Part shown: positions 40,473-48,442 of the stretch, piece by piece | Numbering within the stretch: position 1 is the stretch's first letter | Layout of the letters: each line of letters opens with the position of its first letter | Source: Microbacterium oxydans | Lineage (GTDB): Bacteria > Actinomycetota > Actinomycetes > Actinomycetales > Microbacteriaceae | Assembly: GCF_006540085.1 (NCBI RefSeq) | Contig: NZ_BJOG01000001.1 | Location: 930,001 to 994,000, forward strand | Direction: 5' to 3' | Length of the DNA stretch: 64,000 nucleotides | Made by a program: the position numbers and the translations under genes | The notes under the pieces: generated by a model | Seen by the model: only the letters and a program-made list of their open reading frames with translations | What the model was told of the DNA's origin: nothing | Database searches by the model: none

Positions 40473-41161
40473 CGTGCCGCTCCGTACAGCTCCGCGATCT
40501 CCTTCGACCCCATGCCCTGCGCATAGGTCGGATGCTGGGGCCATCCCTCCGGAACGTCCTGCCATTGCTCCTGTCGACCGTAGGGGAGCAGATCGACAAG
40601 ACCCTGCAGGTAGCTCAGCCGCTCCGTGCCGCGGCCGTCGGTGTGCCAGGTGCGGTACACGGTGTCGCCGTCGCGCAGGAACACGTTTACGCCGAACCCC
40701 GCGTTCGGCGGGGCGTCCACATCGGCCCCGAACGTGCTGTCGGCGCTCGAGTACCACTGCATGCGGTTGCCCACGCGTTCGCGGTAGGCCAGGGCTTCCT
40801 CGATCGGACCGTTCGTCACGATCACGAAGCGCGCGTCGTAGTAGCGCTCGAGCACGTCGAGCCGCGTGAACTGCGAGGTGAAGCCGGTGCAGCCGGGACA
40901 CTGCCATTCGCTGCCGTCCGACCACATGTGGTTGTAGACGATCAGCTGGGATCGTCCGTCGAAGATATCGGCCAGGCGTACCGGACCCTCGGCGCCGACC
41001 AGCGTGTAGTCGGGCAGCTCGACCATGGGCAGGCGTCGTCGTTGCGCGGCGATCGCGTCGAGCTCCCTGGTCGCGGCCTTCTCGCGCACGCGCAACTCGT
41101 CGAGCTCACGGCGCCAGGTCTCGGCGTCGACGACAGGGGGAAGGGGCTGTGCTGTGCTCAC
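40469..41161 (-). CDS. DUF899 family thioredoxin-like protein
   Basis: The 230-residue cytoplasmic protein has a helical N-terminus (WRRELDELRVREKAATRELDAIAA in pieces) and a thioredoxin-like fold with a CxxC-type site CPGC in WQCPGCTGF. DUF899 proteins resemble peroxiredoxin-like domains and are common in actinobacteria, but no reaction has been assigned. It is followed by a lipoprotein gene whose start overlaps its stop. It may be in the same transcript as the MFS gene upstream, which ends 56 bases before. Confidence 0.82.
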   Translation of the reverse strand: MSTAQPLPPVVDAETWRRELDELRVREKAATRELDAIAAQRRRLPMVELPDYTLVGAEGPVRLADIFDGRSQLIVYNHMWSDGSEWQCPGCTGFTSQFTRLDVLERYYDARFVIVTNGPIEEALAYRERVGNRMQWYSSADSTFGADVDAPPNAGFGVNVFLRDGDTVYRTWHTDGRGTERLSYLQGLVDLLPYGRQEQWQDVPEGWPQHPTYAQGMGSKEIAELYGAAR

Positions 41162-41216
41162 GGTGACCTCCGGATGCTGAGCGATGCGTCCAGTCTGCGC
41201 GCGGCCGGGGACACGG

Positions 41217-42614
41217 TCAATGCGGGAGCGGTCCCGTCGATGCGGTGTCGGCGGGGAGCGCCTCGCTCGGATTGCGGCGGATGCCGATCCACGACACCAC
41301 GCCGCCGATCACGAGCAGGGTGGCCGTGACCCAGGCGGCGCTGTGGAACCCGTCGAGGTCGAGAGTGCCGCCGACGATGGTCGACAGCATCGCGACGACG
41401 AGCAGCCCGGCCACACGAGATACCGCGTTGTTGACGGCCGAGGCGATGCCCGAATGGTTCTCGTCGATGGCACCGAGGATCGCGGCCGTGAGCGGTGCGA
41501 CCGTGAGCGAGAGGCCGAGACCCATCACGATCATCGCCGGCAGAACCTGCCACCAGTAGTCGAAGTCTGCGGACACGAGGAGCAGCATCAGCGCGCCGAC
41601 GGCCATCAGCAACGGGCCGACCGTCATGAAGATGCGGGGTCCCCACCTGCCGGCCCACTGACCGGCACGCGAGCTGATCAGGATCATCAGGATCGTCATC
41701 GGCAGACTCGCCAGGCCCGCGGCGGTGGCGCTGAGTCCTGCGCCCTGCTGCAGGTAGACCCCGACCACGAAGCCGTTGAGCGACAGTGCTGCGTAGACGA
41801 AGAGCGTCGCGAAGTTGCCCCACCCGAAGTCGCGCACCCGGAACAGCCAGAGCGGCATGAGCGGCGAGGCGGAGTGCTGCTGCCGCCACAGGAACAGTCC
41901 GAACAATGCGGCGCCGGCGATCGCGGGGATCCAGATCGCGGGCGACTGCCACCCCATGTTGGGCTGCTCGATGAGTGCGAAGACGACGGCCCCGAGCCCG
42001 ATCGCGCACAGGGCCCCGCTCCACCAGTCGACCTTGACGCCGCGGGGGTGCTCCGGCAGATGCAACCGGGCGAGGAGCAGCAGGGTGATCCCGATCGGGA
42101 TGACGTTGATGAGGAACACGAAGCGCCACGAGAGGTAGTCGACGAACAGTCCCCCGAGCAGCGGACCGACCAGCTGCGCCCCCGTGGTGAAGGCCGTCCA
42201 GACGCCGATGGCGCGCGATTGCACGTCGGCCCGCATGGTGGCCGTGATGAGGGCGAGCGAGCTCGGTACGAGCAGGGCACCGGCGGCGCCCTGCGCGGCG
42301 CGGGCGACGATCAGCATGAGCGGATCGACAGCCGCCGCCACGGCGATCGAGGCGATCCCGAAGGCGATGAGTCCGATGCGCATGACGAGCACCCGGCCAT
42401 AGGCGTCGGACACCGATCCGGCCAGCAGGATCAGGGCGCTCAACGTGATCAGGTAGGCGTCGACGACCCACTGCTGGGTGGTGATGCCGCCGCCGAGCTC
42501 GCGACTGATCGCCGGGAGTGCGACGTTCACGACCGTGCCGTCGAGGAAGGTCACGAACGACGCGAGCACCGCGATCGAGATGACGAGTCTTTGGAGCGGG
42601 GCGAAGGTGGCCAC
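41217..42614 (-). CDS. MFS drug exporter, DHA2 (EmrB/QacA) family
   Basis: The 465-residue protein has about 14 hydrophobic segments, starting LQRLVISIAVLASFVTFLDG and NVALPAISRELGGG, the motif-D marks of the DHA2 family, followed by GSVSDAYGRV and a GPLLGGLFVDYLSWR segment. It probably exports amphipathic drugs or metabolites with proton exchange. No regulator is adjacent; the divergent gene would be far upstream, since the ligase gene is on the same strand. Confidence 0.88.
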   Translation of the reverse strand: MATFAPLQRLVISIAVLASFVTFLDGTVVNVALPAISRELGGGITTQQWVVDAYLITLSALILLAGSVSDAYGRVLVMRIGLIAFGIASIAVAAAVDPLMLIVARAAQGAAGALLVPSSLALITATMRADVQSRAIGVWTAFTTGAQLVGPLLGGLFVDYLSWRFVFLINVIPIGITLLLLARLHLPEHPRGVKVDWWSGALCAIGLGAVVFALIEQPNMGWQSPAIWIPAIAGAALFGLFLWRQQHSASPLMPLWLFRVRDFGWGNFATLFVYAALSLNGFVVGVYLQQGAGLSATAAGLASLPMTILMILISSRAGQWAGRWGPRIFMTVGPLLMAVGALMLLLVSADFDYWWQVLPAMIVMGLGLSLTVAPLTAAILGAIDENHSGIASAVNNAVSRVAGLLVVAMLSTIVGGTLDLDGFHSAAWVTATLLVIGGVVSWIGIRRNPSEALPADTASTGPLPH

Positions 42615-42657
42615 AGGCCGACACTACTCCCGGTGGCCGACGTCGGGGCCGGGCGCC

Positions 42658-43773
42658 TCATGGTGTGGGCGTGGAGACCGTGAGTCCAGGGGGATCCGCC
42701 GGGAGCGGTGGCGGCGTCCCTGCGCGCAGGAGCTCGGCGAGCTTCGACGGCCCGCCATCCGCGGCGGCCCGGCGTTGGCGATCAGCGCCCGTGCCGGACG
42801 CACGCAGCCGGGCGATCCCGTCGCGGACCCTGTCCTCGTCGTCGAGCTCGCGGAGCGCGGGAGCGATCGCTGCCAGCAGCCGGTCGGCAAGCAGCCACGC
42901 GTCCTCCGCCTTCCCGGTCGCCGGATCGAGCAAGCGGGCGGCCATGCCGTGCCGCGCGGCCGTCCACATCGAGGCGTCGATGCCGTCCACGCCGATGTCC
43001 GCGTGCGGCAGATCGTCGGTGAGCACGATCGCGCGGGAGAGGAGCGCTGCGAACACCGCGTCCTGGGCGGAGAGCTGCGCGTCGAAGACCCTGAGCTCGA
43101 CCGTCGGATACCGCTCCGACAACCGCGCCGACCACGACAGCGAGGCCGCATCGGCGATGGCACCCACGTCGATGAGTCGCTGCACATCCGCGCGGTAGGC
43201 GTCGTAGTCGCGGAAGTGCGGGGGCGTCCACGACGAGGGCAGCCGACGGATCAGGATGCTGCGCCAGCTGGCGAAGCCGGAGTCGCCGCCGTGCACGAAC
43301 GGGCTGTTGCCGGTGAGGGCCAGCAGCACGGGGAGCCACCCGCGCACGCGGTCGAGCGCACGCACCCTCTCCTCGTCGTCGGTGACCTCGACGTGCACGT
43401 GGAGACCGTTGACCTCGTGGTCGCGCGTGAGGTGTCCGAGGTGCGCGGCGACCTTGTCGTAGTGCGGTGAGGGCGACACCGCTGAGGAGCGCGTCGTGGC
43501 GAACGGTGTGCCGGTGCCGGCGGCGATGGCGTGCTGGTCGCCGGCGTGCCACCCGATGAGTCCGCGCAGGTGCGACAGCTGCTCCGTGGCGGCCTCAGCC
43601 GTCGATACAGGTTCGGTGAGGCACTCGATCTGCGAGGTCAGGTACTCCTGCGTGACCTCGCCTCCCGTGCTGAGGCGGGTGATGCGCTCGCGTGTGCCGG
43701 CGGCGAGACTCACGGGCGCCAGCGAGTGCTCATCGAGGAAGAGGAATTCCTCCTCGATGCCGAAGCGGGGCAT
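42658..43773 (-). CDS. carboxylate-amine ligase, YbdK/glutamate-cysteine ligase type 2 family
   Basis: The 371-residue ATP-grasp-like ligase begins FGIEEEFLFLDE, the Glu-rich metal site of the GCS2 family, and has QIECLTEPVSTAEAA, NGLHVHVEVTDDE, and ELRVFDAQ. Members join glutamate and cysteine or other amines; E. coli YbdK has weak gamma-glutamylcysteine synthetase activity. Actinobacteria use mycothiol rather than glutathione, so the true product is uncertain. It precedes the small Rho-N-like gene by eight bases in the opposite reading order, on the same strand. Confidence 0.85.
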   Translation of the reverse strand: MPRFGIEEEFLFLDEHSLAPVSLAAGTRERITRLSTGGEVTQEYLTSQIECLTEPVSTAEAATEQLSHLRGLIGWHAGDQHAIAAGTGTPFATTRSSAVSPSPHYDKVAAHLGHLTRDHEVNGLHVHVEVTDDEERVRALDRVRGWLPVLLALTGNSPFVHGGDSGFASWRSILIRRLPSSWTPPHFRDYDAYRADVQRLIDVGAIADAASLSWSARLSERYPTVELRVFDAQLSAQDAVFAALLSRAIVLTDDLPHADIGVDGIDASMWTAARHGMAARLLDPATGKAEDAWLLADRLLAAIAPALRELDDEDRVRDGIARLRASGTGADRQRRAAADGGPSKLAELLRAGTPPPLPADPPGLTVSTPTP

Positions 43774-43781
43774 CCCCGTCC

Positions 43782-44048
43782 TCAGTGATTCCTGAGCGCG
43801 GAGATCAGCTCGGACTTCCGCTTGCCGCTGTAACCGGTCAGACCGAGCTCCTTCGCCCGCGCGCGCAGCTCCTTGACCGTCCAGTCCTCGTAGTCGCCGT
43901 GCTCCCCGCCGCGTCGGCCGACCGCGCTGCGACCTTCCCTCGCCGCGGCGTTCGAGATGCGCGCCGCCTTCTCCTTCGAGGCGCCGTCGTCCCTGAGCTC
44001 CTCATACAGCTCGGGATCCTTCAGCGAGTTGTTGCGTCGTCCTGGCAT
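43782..44048 (-). CDS. Rho N-terminal/SAP-like domain protein (DUF7218-type)
   Basis: The 88-residue basic protein has an N-terminal RNNSLKDPELYEELRDDGASKEKAARISN and a C-terminal SAP/Rho-N-like helix-extended loop-helix (WTVKELRARAKELGLTGYSG, then SELISALRNH). Such proteins bind DNA or RNA and are common small stress-related genes in Microbacterium-like genomes. I chose ATG 44048 (MPGRRNNS) since the longer frame lacks a ribosome binding site and overlaps the divergent gene. Function is unknown. Confidence 0.8.
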   Translation of the reverse strand: MPGRRNNSLKDPELYEELRDDGASKEKAARISNAAAREGRSAVGRRGGEHGDYEDWTVKELRARAKELGLTGYSGKRKSELISALRNH

Positions 44049-44171
44049 GAAATCTCCTCCTTCGCGCACTCGGGGGGCCGAAGTCAACCCCCTCTGACAG
44101 AAGTCCCTCCGCGGATAGCGTGAAGGCACCACAGTCGGGCGTCCGCGCCTGCCGAAAGAAGGGAAAGACCG

Positions 44172-44336
44172 ATGAACATCCTCCTGATCATCGTCATCGT
44201 CGTCGCCGTGATCCTCGCGATCACCGGAGGACTGGTGCAGTCGCTCCAGTTCCTCCTGTGGGTCGGACTCGTCCTCCTCGCGATCGCGGTGATCGCCTGG
44301 TTGATCCGAGCGATCAGCGGCAGCCGCAAGGTCTGA
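44172..44336 (+). CDS. small hydrophobic membrane protein
   Basis: This 54-residue ORF is MNILLIIVIVVAVILAITG followed by a short polar turn and a second hydrophobic helix ending in RAISGSRKV, a double-pass small membrane protein. AAGGGA lies nine bases before the ATG. It is preceded by the divergent Rho-N-like gene and ends just before a strong hairpin. Small proteins of this kind often accompany CsbD and other stress genes, but its role is unknown. Confidence 0.8.
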   Translation: MNILLIIVIVVAVILAITGGLVQSLQFLLWVGLVLLAIAVIAWLIRAISGSRKV

Positions 44337-44360
44337 CAACGCAGTAGGTCTGACCCCATC

Positions 44361-44396
44361 GAGGTGAGGCCCGCCCATCGGCGGACCTCACCTCTT
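44361..44396. terminator. bidirectional terminator between the small membrane protein and csbD
   Basis: GAGGTGAGG (44361-44369) pairs with CCTCACCTC (44386-44394), and CCGCC (44371-44375) with GGCGG (44380-44384), with one mismatch and a 4-base loop. TT follows. It separates convergent genes. Confidence 0.8.
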
Positions 44397-44412
44397 CGGT
44401 GTCCGGGGCCTG

Positions 44413-44619
44413 TTACTTCTCGAACGCGTCCCGGACGTTCTCGCCCGTCTTCTGGGCGGCGTCCTTCACGTTCTCCCCGGCCTGCTTCGCGGAGGCCTTG
44501 ACCTGGTCGGCCTTGCCCTCCGCTTCGAGCTTCTCGTTGTCGGTGAGCTTTCCGACGCCTTCCTTGACCTTTCCGGCGGCCTTCTCGGCGGCGTTCTTGA
44601 TGTCGTCTGCAGCACTCAT
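44413..44619 (-). CDS. CsbD family stress protein
   Basis: The 68-residue protein is a charged, Lys/Ala/Glu-rich helix with the CsbD marks KAAGKVKEGVGKLT and DNEKLEAEGKADQVKA. CsbD proteins are made in general stress responses in many bacteria; the molecular role is not known. GAGGAG lies before the ATG. The gene is convergent to the small membrane protein and divergent from the copper-binding protein. Confidence 0.93.
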   Translation of the reverse strand: MSAADDIKNAAEKAAGKVKEGVGKLTDNEKLEAEGKADQVKASAKQAGENVKDAAQKTGENVRDAFEK

Positions 44620-44751
44620 GTGGTGCTCCTCTCCTCGTCGGATCGATTGACTCCGAGGCTCTCATGTCCCGAGGGAAGCGGCCACGGGATTGACAATCCG
44701 CCGCGCACATGACAATGTTCCGACGCCATCGACGCACGGGCGTCGAAGGAC

Positions 44752-44767
44752 TAGCCTGGCGCCAGGC
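44752..44767 (+). promoter_or_regulatory. palindrome over the promoter of the Cys-rich protein gene
   Basis: GCCTGGCGCCAGGC (44754-44767) is a perfect 14-bp palindrome overlapping the possible -10 hexamer TAGCCT (44752-44757). It lies about 40 bases before the gene and is placed where a metal-responsive repressor would act. Confidence 0.45.
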
Positions 44768-44808
44768 GGGTGGTCCTGCCCGCGGACTCGACCAGGAAGC
44801 GGTGTGCG

Positions 44809-45210
44809 ATGGACTCGATGATGATGGGCGCCATGTCGAAGAACATGGAGTCGATGCCCGACATGCAGATGATGGACATGGCGGTCATGCAGGCGTGCAT
44901 GGATGCGTGCGCCGCCTGCGAGCAGGCCTGCACGGTGTGCTCGACGCAGCTGATGGACTGCGCACCGGCCTGCATGAACTGCGCCGACATGTGCAACACC
45001 ATGATGCGGTCGATGATGCGGATGCAGGGGATGACCCCTGCCTCGATGATGGCGATGCTGAACGCCTGCATCGCGATGTGCAAGGCGTGCATGGATGCCT
45101 GCGCTCGGCACGCGGACGACAGCGAGGTGTGCCGGATGTGTGCTCAGGCGTGCGAGGCGTGCATGGACGCCTGCTCCGCCATGAAGGACATGCTGATGGC
45201 GAGCGCCTGA
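44809..45210 (+). CDS. four-helix-bundle copper-binding protein (DUF326/Csp-like)
   Basis: The 133-residue protein has 13 cysteines and 25 or so methionines arranged in repeated CxxxC helices (ACMDACAACEQACTVC, DCAPACMNCADMC, ACIAMCKACMDAC, CRMCAQACEACMDAC). This is the copper storage (Csp) pattern, in which Cys residues inside a helix bundle bind many Cu(I) ions. There is no signal peptide, so it acts in the cytosol. AGGAAG precedes ATG 44809 (MDSMMMGAM); a GTG at 44770 is less likely. The palindromic promoter suggests metal control. Confidence 0.88.
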   Translation: MDSMMMGAMSKNMESMPDMQMMDMAVMQACMDACAACEQACTVCSTQLMDCAPACMNCADMCNTMMRSMMRMQGMTPASMMAMLNACIAMCKACMDACARHADDSEVCRMCAQACEACMDACSAMKDMLMASA

Positions 45211-45256
45211 GACGAGCCGGTCCGGCGGTGACGCTGTCGCAGGTGGGTGCGAGTGA

Positions 45257-45604
45257 TCAGACGGTCGCGACGTTGAACTGCGTGCCGCCGACGGCCAGCA
45301 CTCCATAGCGCTGGTGCAACGCGACCGGGGTTCCCGCGGCAGCTTCGAGTGCCGCACCTGCCCCGTTCCACAGCGTGTGCGTTTCGCCGTCGAGCGTGCG
45401 CACGACGAGGTCGCCGAAGACGGCGTCGGCCTGCTCGACCAGCGCATCGATCCATTCGGACGGCGTCGCCGAGGCGATCCGCGCCTGGATGAGGTGCAGG
45501 GCGTGGCCGGGGGCGAAGGACGAGCACCGGCCGCCGTGACTGCACATGCACGCTGCACGCTCGCGCACCGGGAGGGGCGAAAGGCGGTTCAGCGGCGTGG
45601 ACAC
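45257..45604 (-). CDS. small protein of unknown function with a Cys-rich N-terminus
   Basis: The 115-residue product starts at GTG 45604 (MSTPLNRLSP), with AAGGAG seven bases before it. The N-terminal third contains CMCSHGGRC, which could bind a metal, and the rest is a compact mixed fold (HLIQARIASATPSEWIDALV, FGDLVVRTLDGETHTLWN). I do not recognise a family. It is convergent to the copper-binding gene and divergent from the leader of the FBP gene. Confidence 0.7.
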   Translation of the reverse strand: MSTPLNRLSPLPVRERAACMCSHGGRCSSFAPGHALHLIQARIASATPSEWIDALVEQADAVFGDLVVRTLDGETHTLWNGAGAALEAAAGTPVALHQRYGVLAVGGTQFNVATV

Positions 45605-45696
45605 GAGGGACTCCTTCTCGTTCGTCGTTCCGGAAAGACTAGGTCGGTCGTCCTGCGACGCCCAGAGGAGCCGACACGGACGGAAACAAACGGGTG

Positions 45697-45900
45697 TAAG
45701 CTCGCCGGGTGCTGTCGTCAATGAGCGCCCTCGCGGCGCAGAGCGGAGCTGCAGGCGCCTTCCGCGCCGCAGACAGAGGCTGAGGACCCACCGGAGGCGG
45801 AATCCCCGTCCCCGGTGCCGTGTCGTACCCGGTGGTCACTGCCGGGCCTTCCTCCTGTCGATTCGCCTTCGCGGCGACCTCTCTGAAAGCACTCACCCTC
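45697..45900 (+). promoter_or_regulatory. leader with small ORF and alternative hairpins before the EF-G-binding gene
   Basis: A -10 hexamer TAAGCT (45697-45702) precedes a GTG at 45709 that starts a short ORF ending TGA 45781-45783. Within and after it lie CTGTC/GACAG as a closing stem, GCGGCGC/GCGCCGC inside, and CCACCGG, which can pair with either of two downstream CCGGTG copies. About 120 untranslated bases then lead to the gene start. This layout is that of ribosome-stalling attenuators of antibiotic resistance genes. Confidence 0.5.
45709..45783 (+). CDS. leader peptide candidate upstream of the EF-G-binding gene
   Basis: From GTG 45709 the frame gives a 24-residue peptide, MLSSMSALAAQSG followed by AAGAFRAADRG, then TGA. 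GTG lies six bases after the -10 hexamer, so it would be the first codon of a leaderless transcript; the in-frame ATG 45721 is an alternative. Its coding part forms the first hairpin of the leader. Whether it is translated is not shown. Confidence 0.45.
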   Translation: MLSSMSALAAQSGAAGAFRAADRG

Positions 45901-46386
45901 ATGCGTCCCATCGACGAGCGCGCAATCCGCGCCTCCTTCCTCAACGCCTCCCGCAAAGAGGTGTCCGACCTGACCCTGCCGCCCGGTTTCGCCGAGATCG
46001 ACTTCGACCGTCTCGACTTCCTCGGCTGGGCCGACCCGAAGATGCCCCGCCGTGCCTACGTCGTCACCTGGATCGACGACGCACCCGTCGGCGTCTTCCT
46101 GCAGCGCGCTGAGCAGCGTGTGATCGCCAGGGCGCAGTGCTCCTGGTGCGAAGACGTGACGCTCCGCAATGATGTGCAGCTGTACGTGGCCCGGAAGGCG
46201 GGACCCGCCGGGCGCAAGGGCGACACCGTCGGCGTGCTCACCTGTGCCGAGTTCGGCTGCAACCGCAACGTGCGGATCCTGCCGCCGCTGGCCTATCAGG
46301 GGTTCGACCGCGAGTTCGCCCGCGACCTGCGCATCCTCCGGCTGCAGGAGCACGTCGCGGGCTTCCTCGCCGCAGTGGCGGGCTGA
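45901..46386 (+). CDS. FBP-domain (EF-G-binding, FusB/FusC-like) protein
   Basis: The 161-residue protein has the FBP pattern: a helical N-terminus (RPIDERAIRASFLNASRKE) and a C-terminal treble-clef zinc finger with Cys at CSWCED and CAEFGCNRNVR, followed by GFDREFARDLRILRLQ. FusB-type proteins bind elongation factor G and free it from ribosomes stalled by fusidic acid. Actinobacterial homologues are less studied. The start ATG 45901 is preceded by a long leader with a short ORF, so expression is probably induced by translation stress. Confidence 0.85.
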   Translation: MRPIDERAIRASFLNASRKEVSDLTLPPGFAEIDFDRLDFLGWADPKMPRRAYVVTWIDDAPVGVFLQRAEQRVIARAQCSWCEDVTLRNDVQLYVARKAGPAGRKGDTVGVLTCAEFGCNRNVRILPPLAYQGFDREFARDLRILRLQEHVAGFLAAVAG

Positions 46387-46391
46387 ACGGG

Positions 46392-47213
46392 CTAGGACGC
46401 CCTCGATCGCACGTGCGCCCAGGCGGGTGCCGCCAGCTCCGCCGACCGACGCGCGAACTCGTCGAAGCTGCGACGACCGGGCCAGCCGGGCGGCAGCATC
46501 GACGGGGGAAGCCCCGGGTCGGTGTATGGCAGCACCCGCCAGCGGTCGATCAGCTGCACGTACGCGGCGAACGGCTCGCGGGGCAGCGTCGTGAGGGAGT
46601 TCTGGAAGGCGAGGTGCTCCTCGCGCAGCGCCTCCAGATCCCACCACTGCGCTGCCGCGTCGACCAGGGTGCCGGCGGGCAGCGGAGCCGATGCGGGGAA
46701 CAGCGTCGCCCACCGACGCGCGTCGAGGTCGTCGAGGATCTGCTCCACCTCGGCCTGAAGGTGGCCGGGGCAGATCCACAGGGCGGGGGACACGATGCCC
46801 GCTCCGATCCACTGCAGTCTTCGCCGCAGCTGGTGGCGCACGCTCCTGGCGCTCTCCGGGATCGAGAACGACACCAGGCACCAGGGGTCGGCGTCGGTCA
46901 TCTCCTGCATCTCGAAGATGCGCCTGTCGCCGCGCTCCAGCATCGGGATCGCCGCCGGGTTGAGCCGGTAGCCGATCTGCCCCTCCCGTGCGCCGAGCAG
47001 CAGCCCCTTCTGCTTCAGGCGTGCGATACCCGTGCGCGCCGCGGCAGCGTCGATGCCGAGGTCACCGGCGAACGCGACCAGGTCGGCAGCGGAGATCCAC
47101 CCGCCGAGCGGACGGAGGAAGACGCCGATGAAGGTCCGCAGCAACGAGGCGATGCTGCCGGGGCGTGCGTCGATGTCGTCGAGCACGGGGGCGGGAGCGA
47201 TGTCAGAGGTCAC
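46392..47213 (-). CDS. PaaX-family transcriptional regulator
   Basis: The 273-residue protein has a winged helix at the N-terminus (SLLRTFIGVFLRPLGGWISAADLVAF) and the PaaX C-terminal half with WCLVSFSIPESARSVRHQLRR and LDDLDARRWATLFPASAPLP. PaaX regulators sense CoA thioesters of aromatic acids. The GTG start at 47213 overlaps the end of kynU, so the regulator is the last gene of the tryptophan-degradation operon and probably governs it. A longer frame from 47246 would run deeper into kynU. Confidence 0.85.
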   Translation of the reverse strand: MTSDIAPAPVLDDIDARPGSIASLLRTFIGVFLRPLGGWISAADLVAFAGDLGIDAAAARTGIARLKQKGLLLGAREGQIGYRLNPAAIPMLERGDRRIFEMQEMTDADPWCLVSFSIPESARSVRHQLRRRLQWIGAGIVSPALWICPGHLQAEVEQILDDLDARRWATLFPASAPLPAGTLVDAAAQWWDLEALREEHLAFQNSLTTLPREPFAAYVQLIDRWRVLPYTDPGLPPSMLPPGWPGRRSFDEFARRSAELAAPAWAHVRSRAS

Positions 47214-48441
47214 CGGACTCCAGCGCATCGCGTACGGCGAGCACACCGGTGACGGTCTCGACGTGCGAGGTGCTCAGGGGGGAGAGACCCAGGCGGATGC
47301 CGTCCGGGAACCGGAAGTCGGGGATGATGCCGTCGGACCACAGCCGCCGCGTGACCTCGCGGAAGTCCGGGTGACCGATCGTCACGTGGCCACCCCGCTG
47401 CTCGGCGTCGCGAGGGCTGAGCAGGCGGACGCCGAGAGGAGCGAGCACCTCGTCGTAGGCGCGGACCGCGAGATCCGTCAACGACTGCGACTTGGCCCGG
47501 ACGCCCGCGATCGTGGACTGCTCGATGAGGTCGAGCATTCCCTGCATGGCCAGCATCGAGATGACGGGAGGGGTGCCGCTGAGCAGCTGGCGGATGTCGC
47601 CGGAAGGCACGTACTCCGGTCCCATCGCGAAGATGTCCGCCGCGCTCCACCATCCCTGGATCGGCTGACGCAGCACGCCCTGGAGACCGCGGCGCAGGTA
47701 AGCGAAGGCGGGCGAGCCCGGCCCGCCGTTCAGGTACTTGTAGGTGCAGCCCACGGCCATGTCGACACCCCACTCGTCGAGCTGCATCGGGATCACGCCG
47801 GCCGAGTGGCACAGGTCCCACATCATCAGGGCGCCGACGCCGTGCGCAGCCGCGGTGATGCCCGGCATGTCGGCCAGAGCCCCGGAGCGGTAGTCGACGT
47901 GGCTCAGCGACACCAGGGCGGTGCGCTCGGAGAGGACGGCCTCGACATCGGCGACCGACACCCCGTGCACGGGGTCGGGCTCGATCCAGCGCAGCGTCAT
48001 CCCGGTCTCCGCCGCGACGCCTTCGGCGAGGAAGCGGTCGGTGGGGAAGTTGCCCGCCTCGATCACGAGCTCGGTGCGCGCGGGGTCGGCGGCAGCGGCG
48101 GCACGCATGAGCTTGTAGATCAGCACGCTCGTCGAGTCGGCCACCACGGTCTGGCCGGCCGCGGCGCCCAGCGCGACGTGTCCGATGCGGTCCCCCAGCT
48201 CCATCGGCAGCGCCATCCACTGCTCGTCCCAGGACCGGATCAACCGCGTGCCCCAGTCGTCGCGTACGAAGGCCGCGAGCTTCTCCGGCATGTCGCGCAG
48301 CGGGCGCCCGAGCGAGTTGCCGTCGAGATACGCGTCGACGCCCGGTGCCTCGGAGAAGGCGTCGAGGTGAGCGCGCAGCGGGTCGTTCCCATCGAGGGCG
48401 CGAGCGTGCTCGAGCAGGGAGGCGTCGGGAGTCGTGGTCAT
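47203..48441 (-). CDS. kynU: kynureninase
   Basis: The 412-residue PLP enzyme cleaves kynurenine to anthranilate and alanine. Family parts are DGNSLGRPLRDMPEKLAAF near the start, TSVLIYKL, the Asp region LMMWDLCHSAGVIPMQLDE, the PLP Lys in VGCTYKYLNGGPGSPAFAYL (near residue 230) and GTPPVISMLAMQG. It follows the amidohydrolase by one base and is part of the kynA-amidohydrolase-kynU-paaX operon. Anthranilate released here can feed tryptophan or aromatic catabolic routes. Confidence 0.93.
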   Translation of the reverse strand: MTTTPDASLLEHARALDGNDPLRAHLDAFSEAPGVDAYLDGNSLGRPLRDMPEKLAAFVRDDWGTRLIRSWDEQWMALPMELGDRIGHVALGAAAGQTVVADSTSVLIYKLMRAAAAADPARTELVIEAGNFPTDRFLAEGVAAETGMTLRWIEPDPVHGVSVADVEAVLSERTALVSLSHVDYRSGALADMPGITAAAHGVGALMMWDLCHSAGVIPMQLDEWGVDMAVGCTYKYLNGGPGSPAFAYLRRGLQGVLRQPIQGWWSAADIFAMGPEYVPSGDIRQLLSGTPPVISMLAMQGMLDLIEQSTIAGVRAKSQSLTDLAVRAYDEVLAPLGVRLLSPRDAEQRGGHVTIGHPDFREVTRRLWSDGIIPDFRFPDGIRLGLSPLSTSHVETVTGVLAVRDALESGDL

Positions 48442-48442
48442 G

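Noticed and set aside
45697-45900. A metabolite riboswitch (cobalamin, c-di-AMP or SAM type) before the FBP gene
   Set aside because: None of the conserved core motifs of those classes is present; a leader ORF with alternative hairpins fits better.
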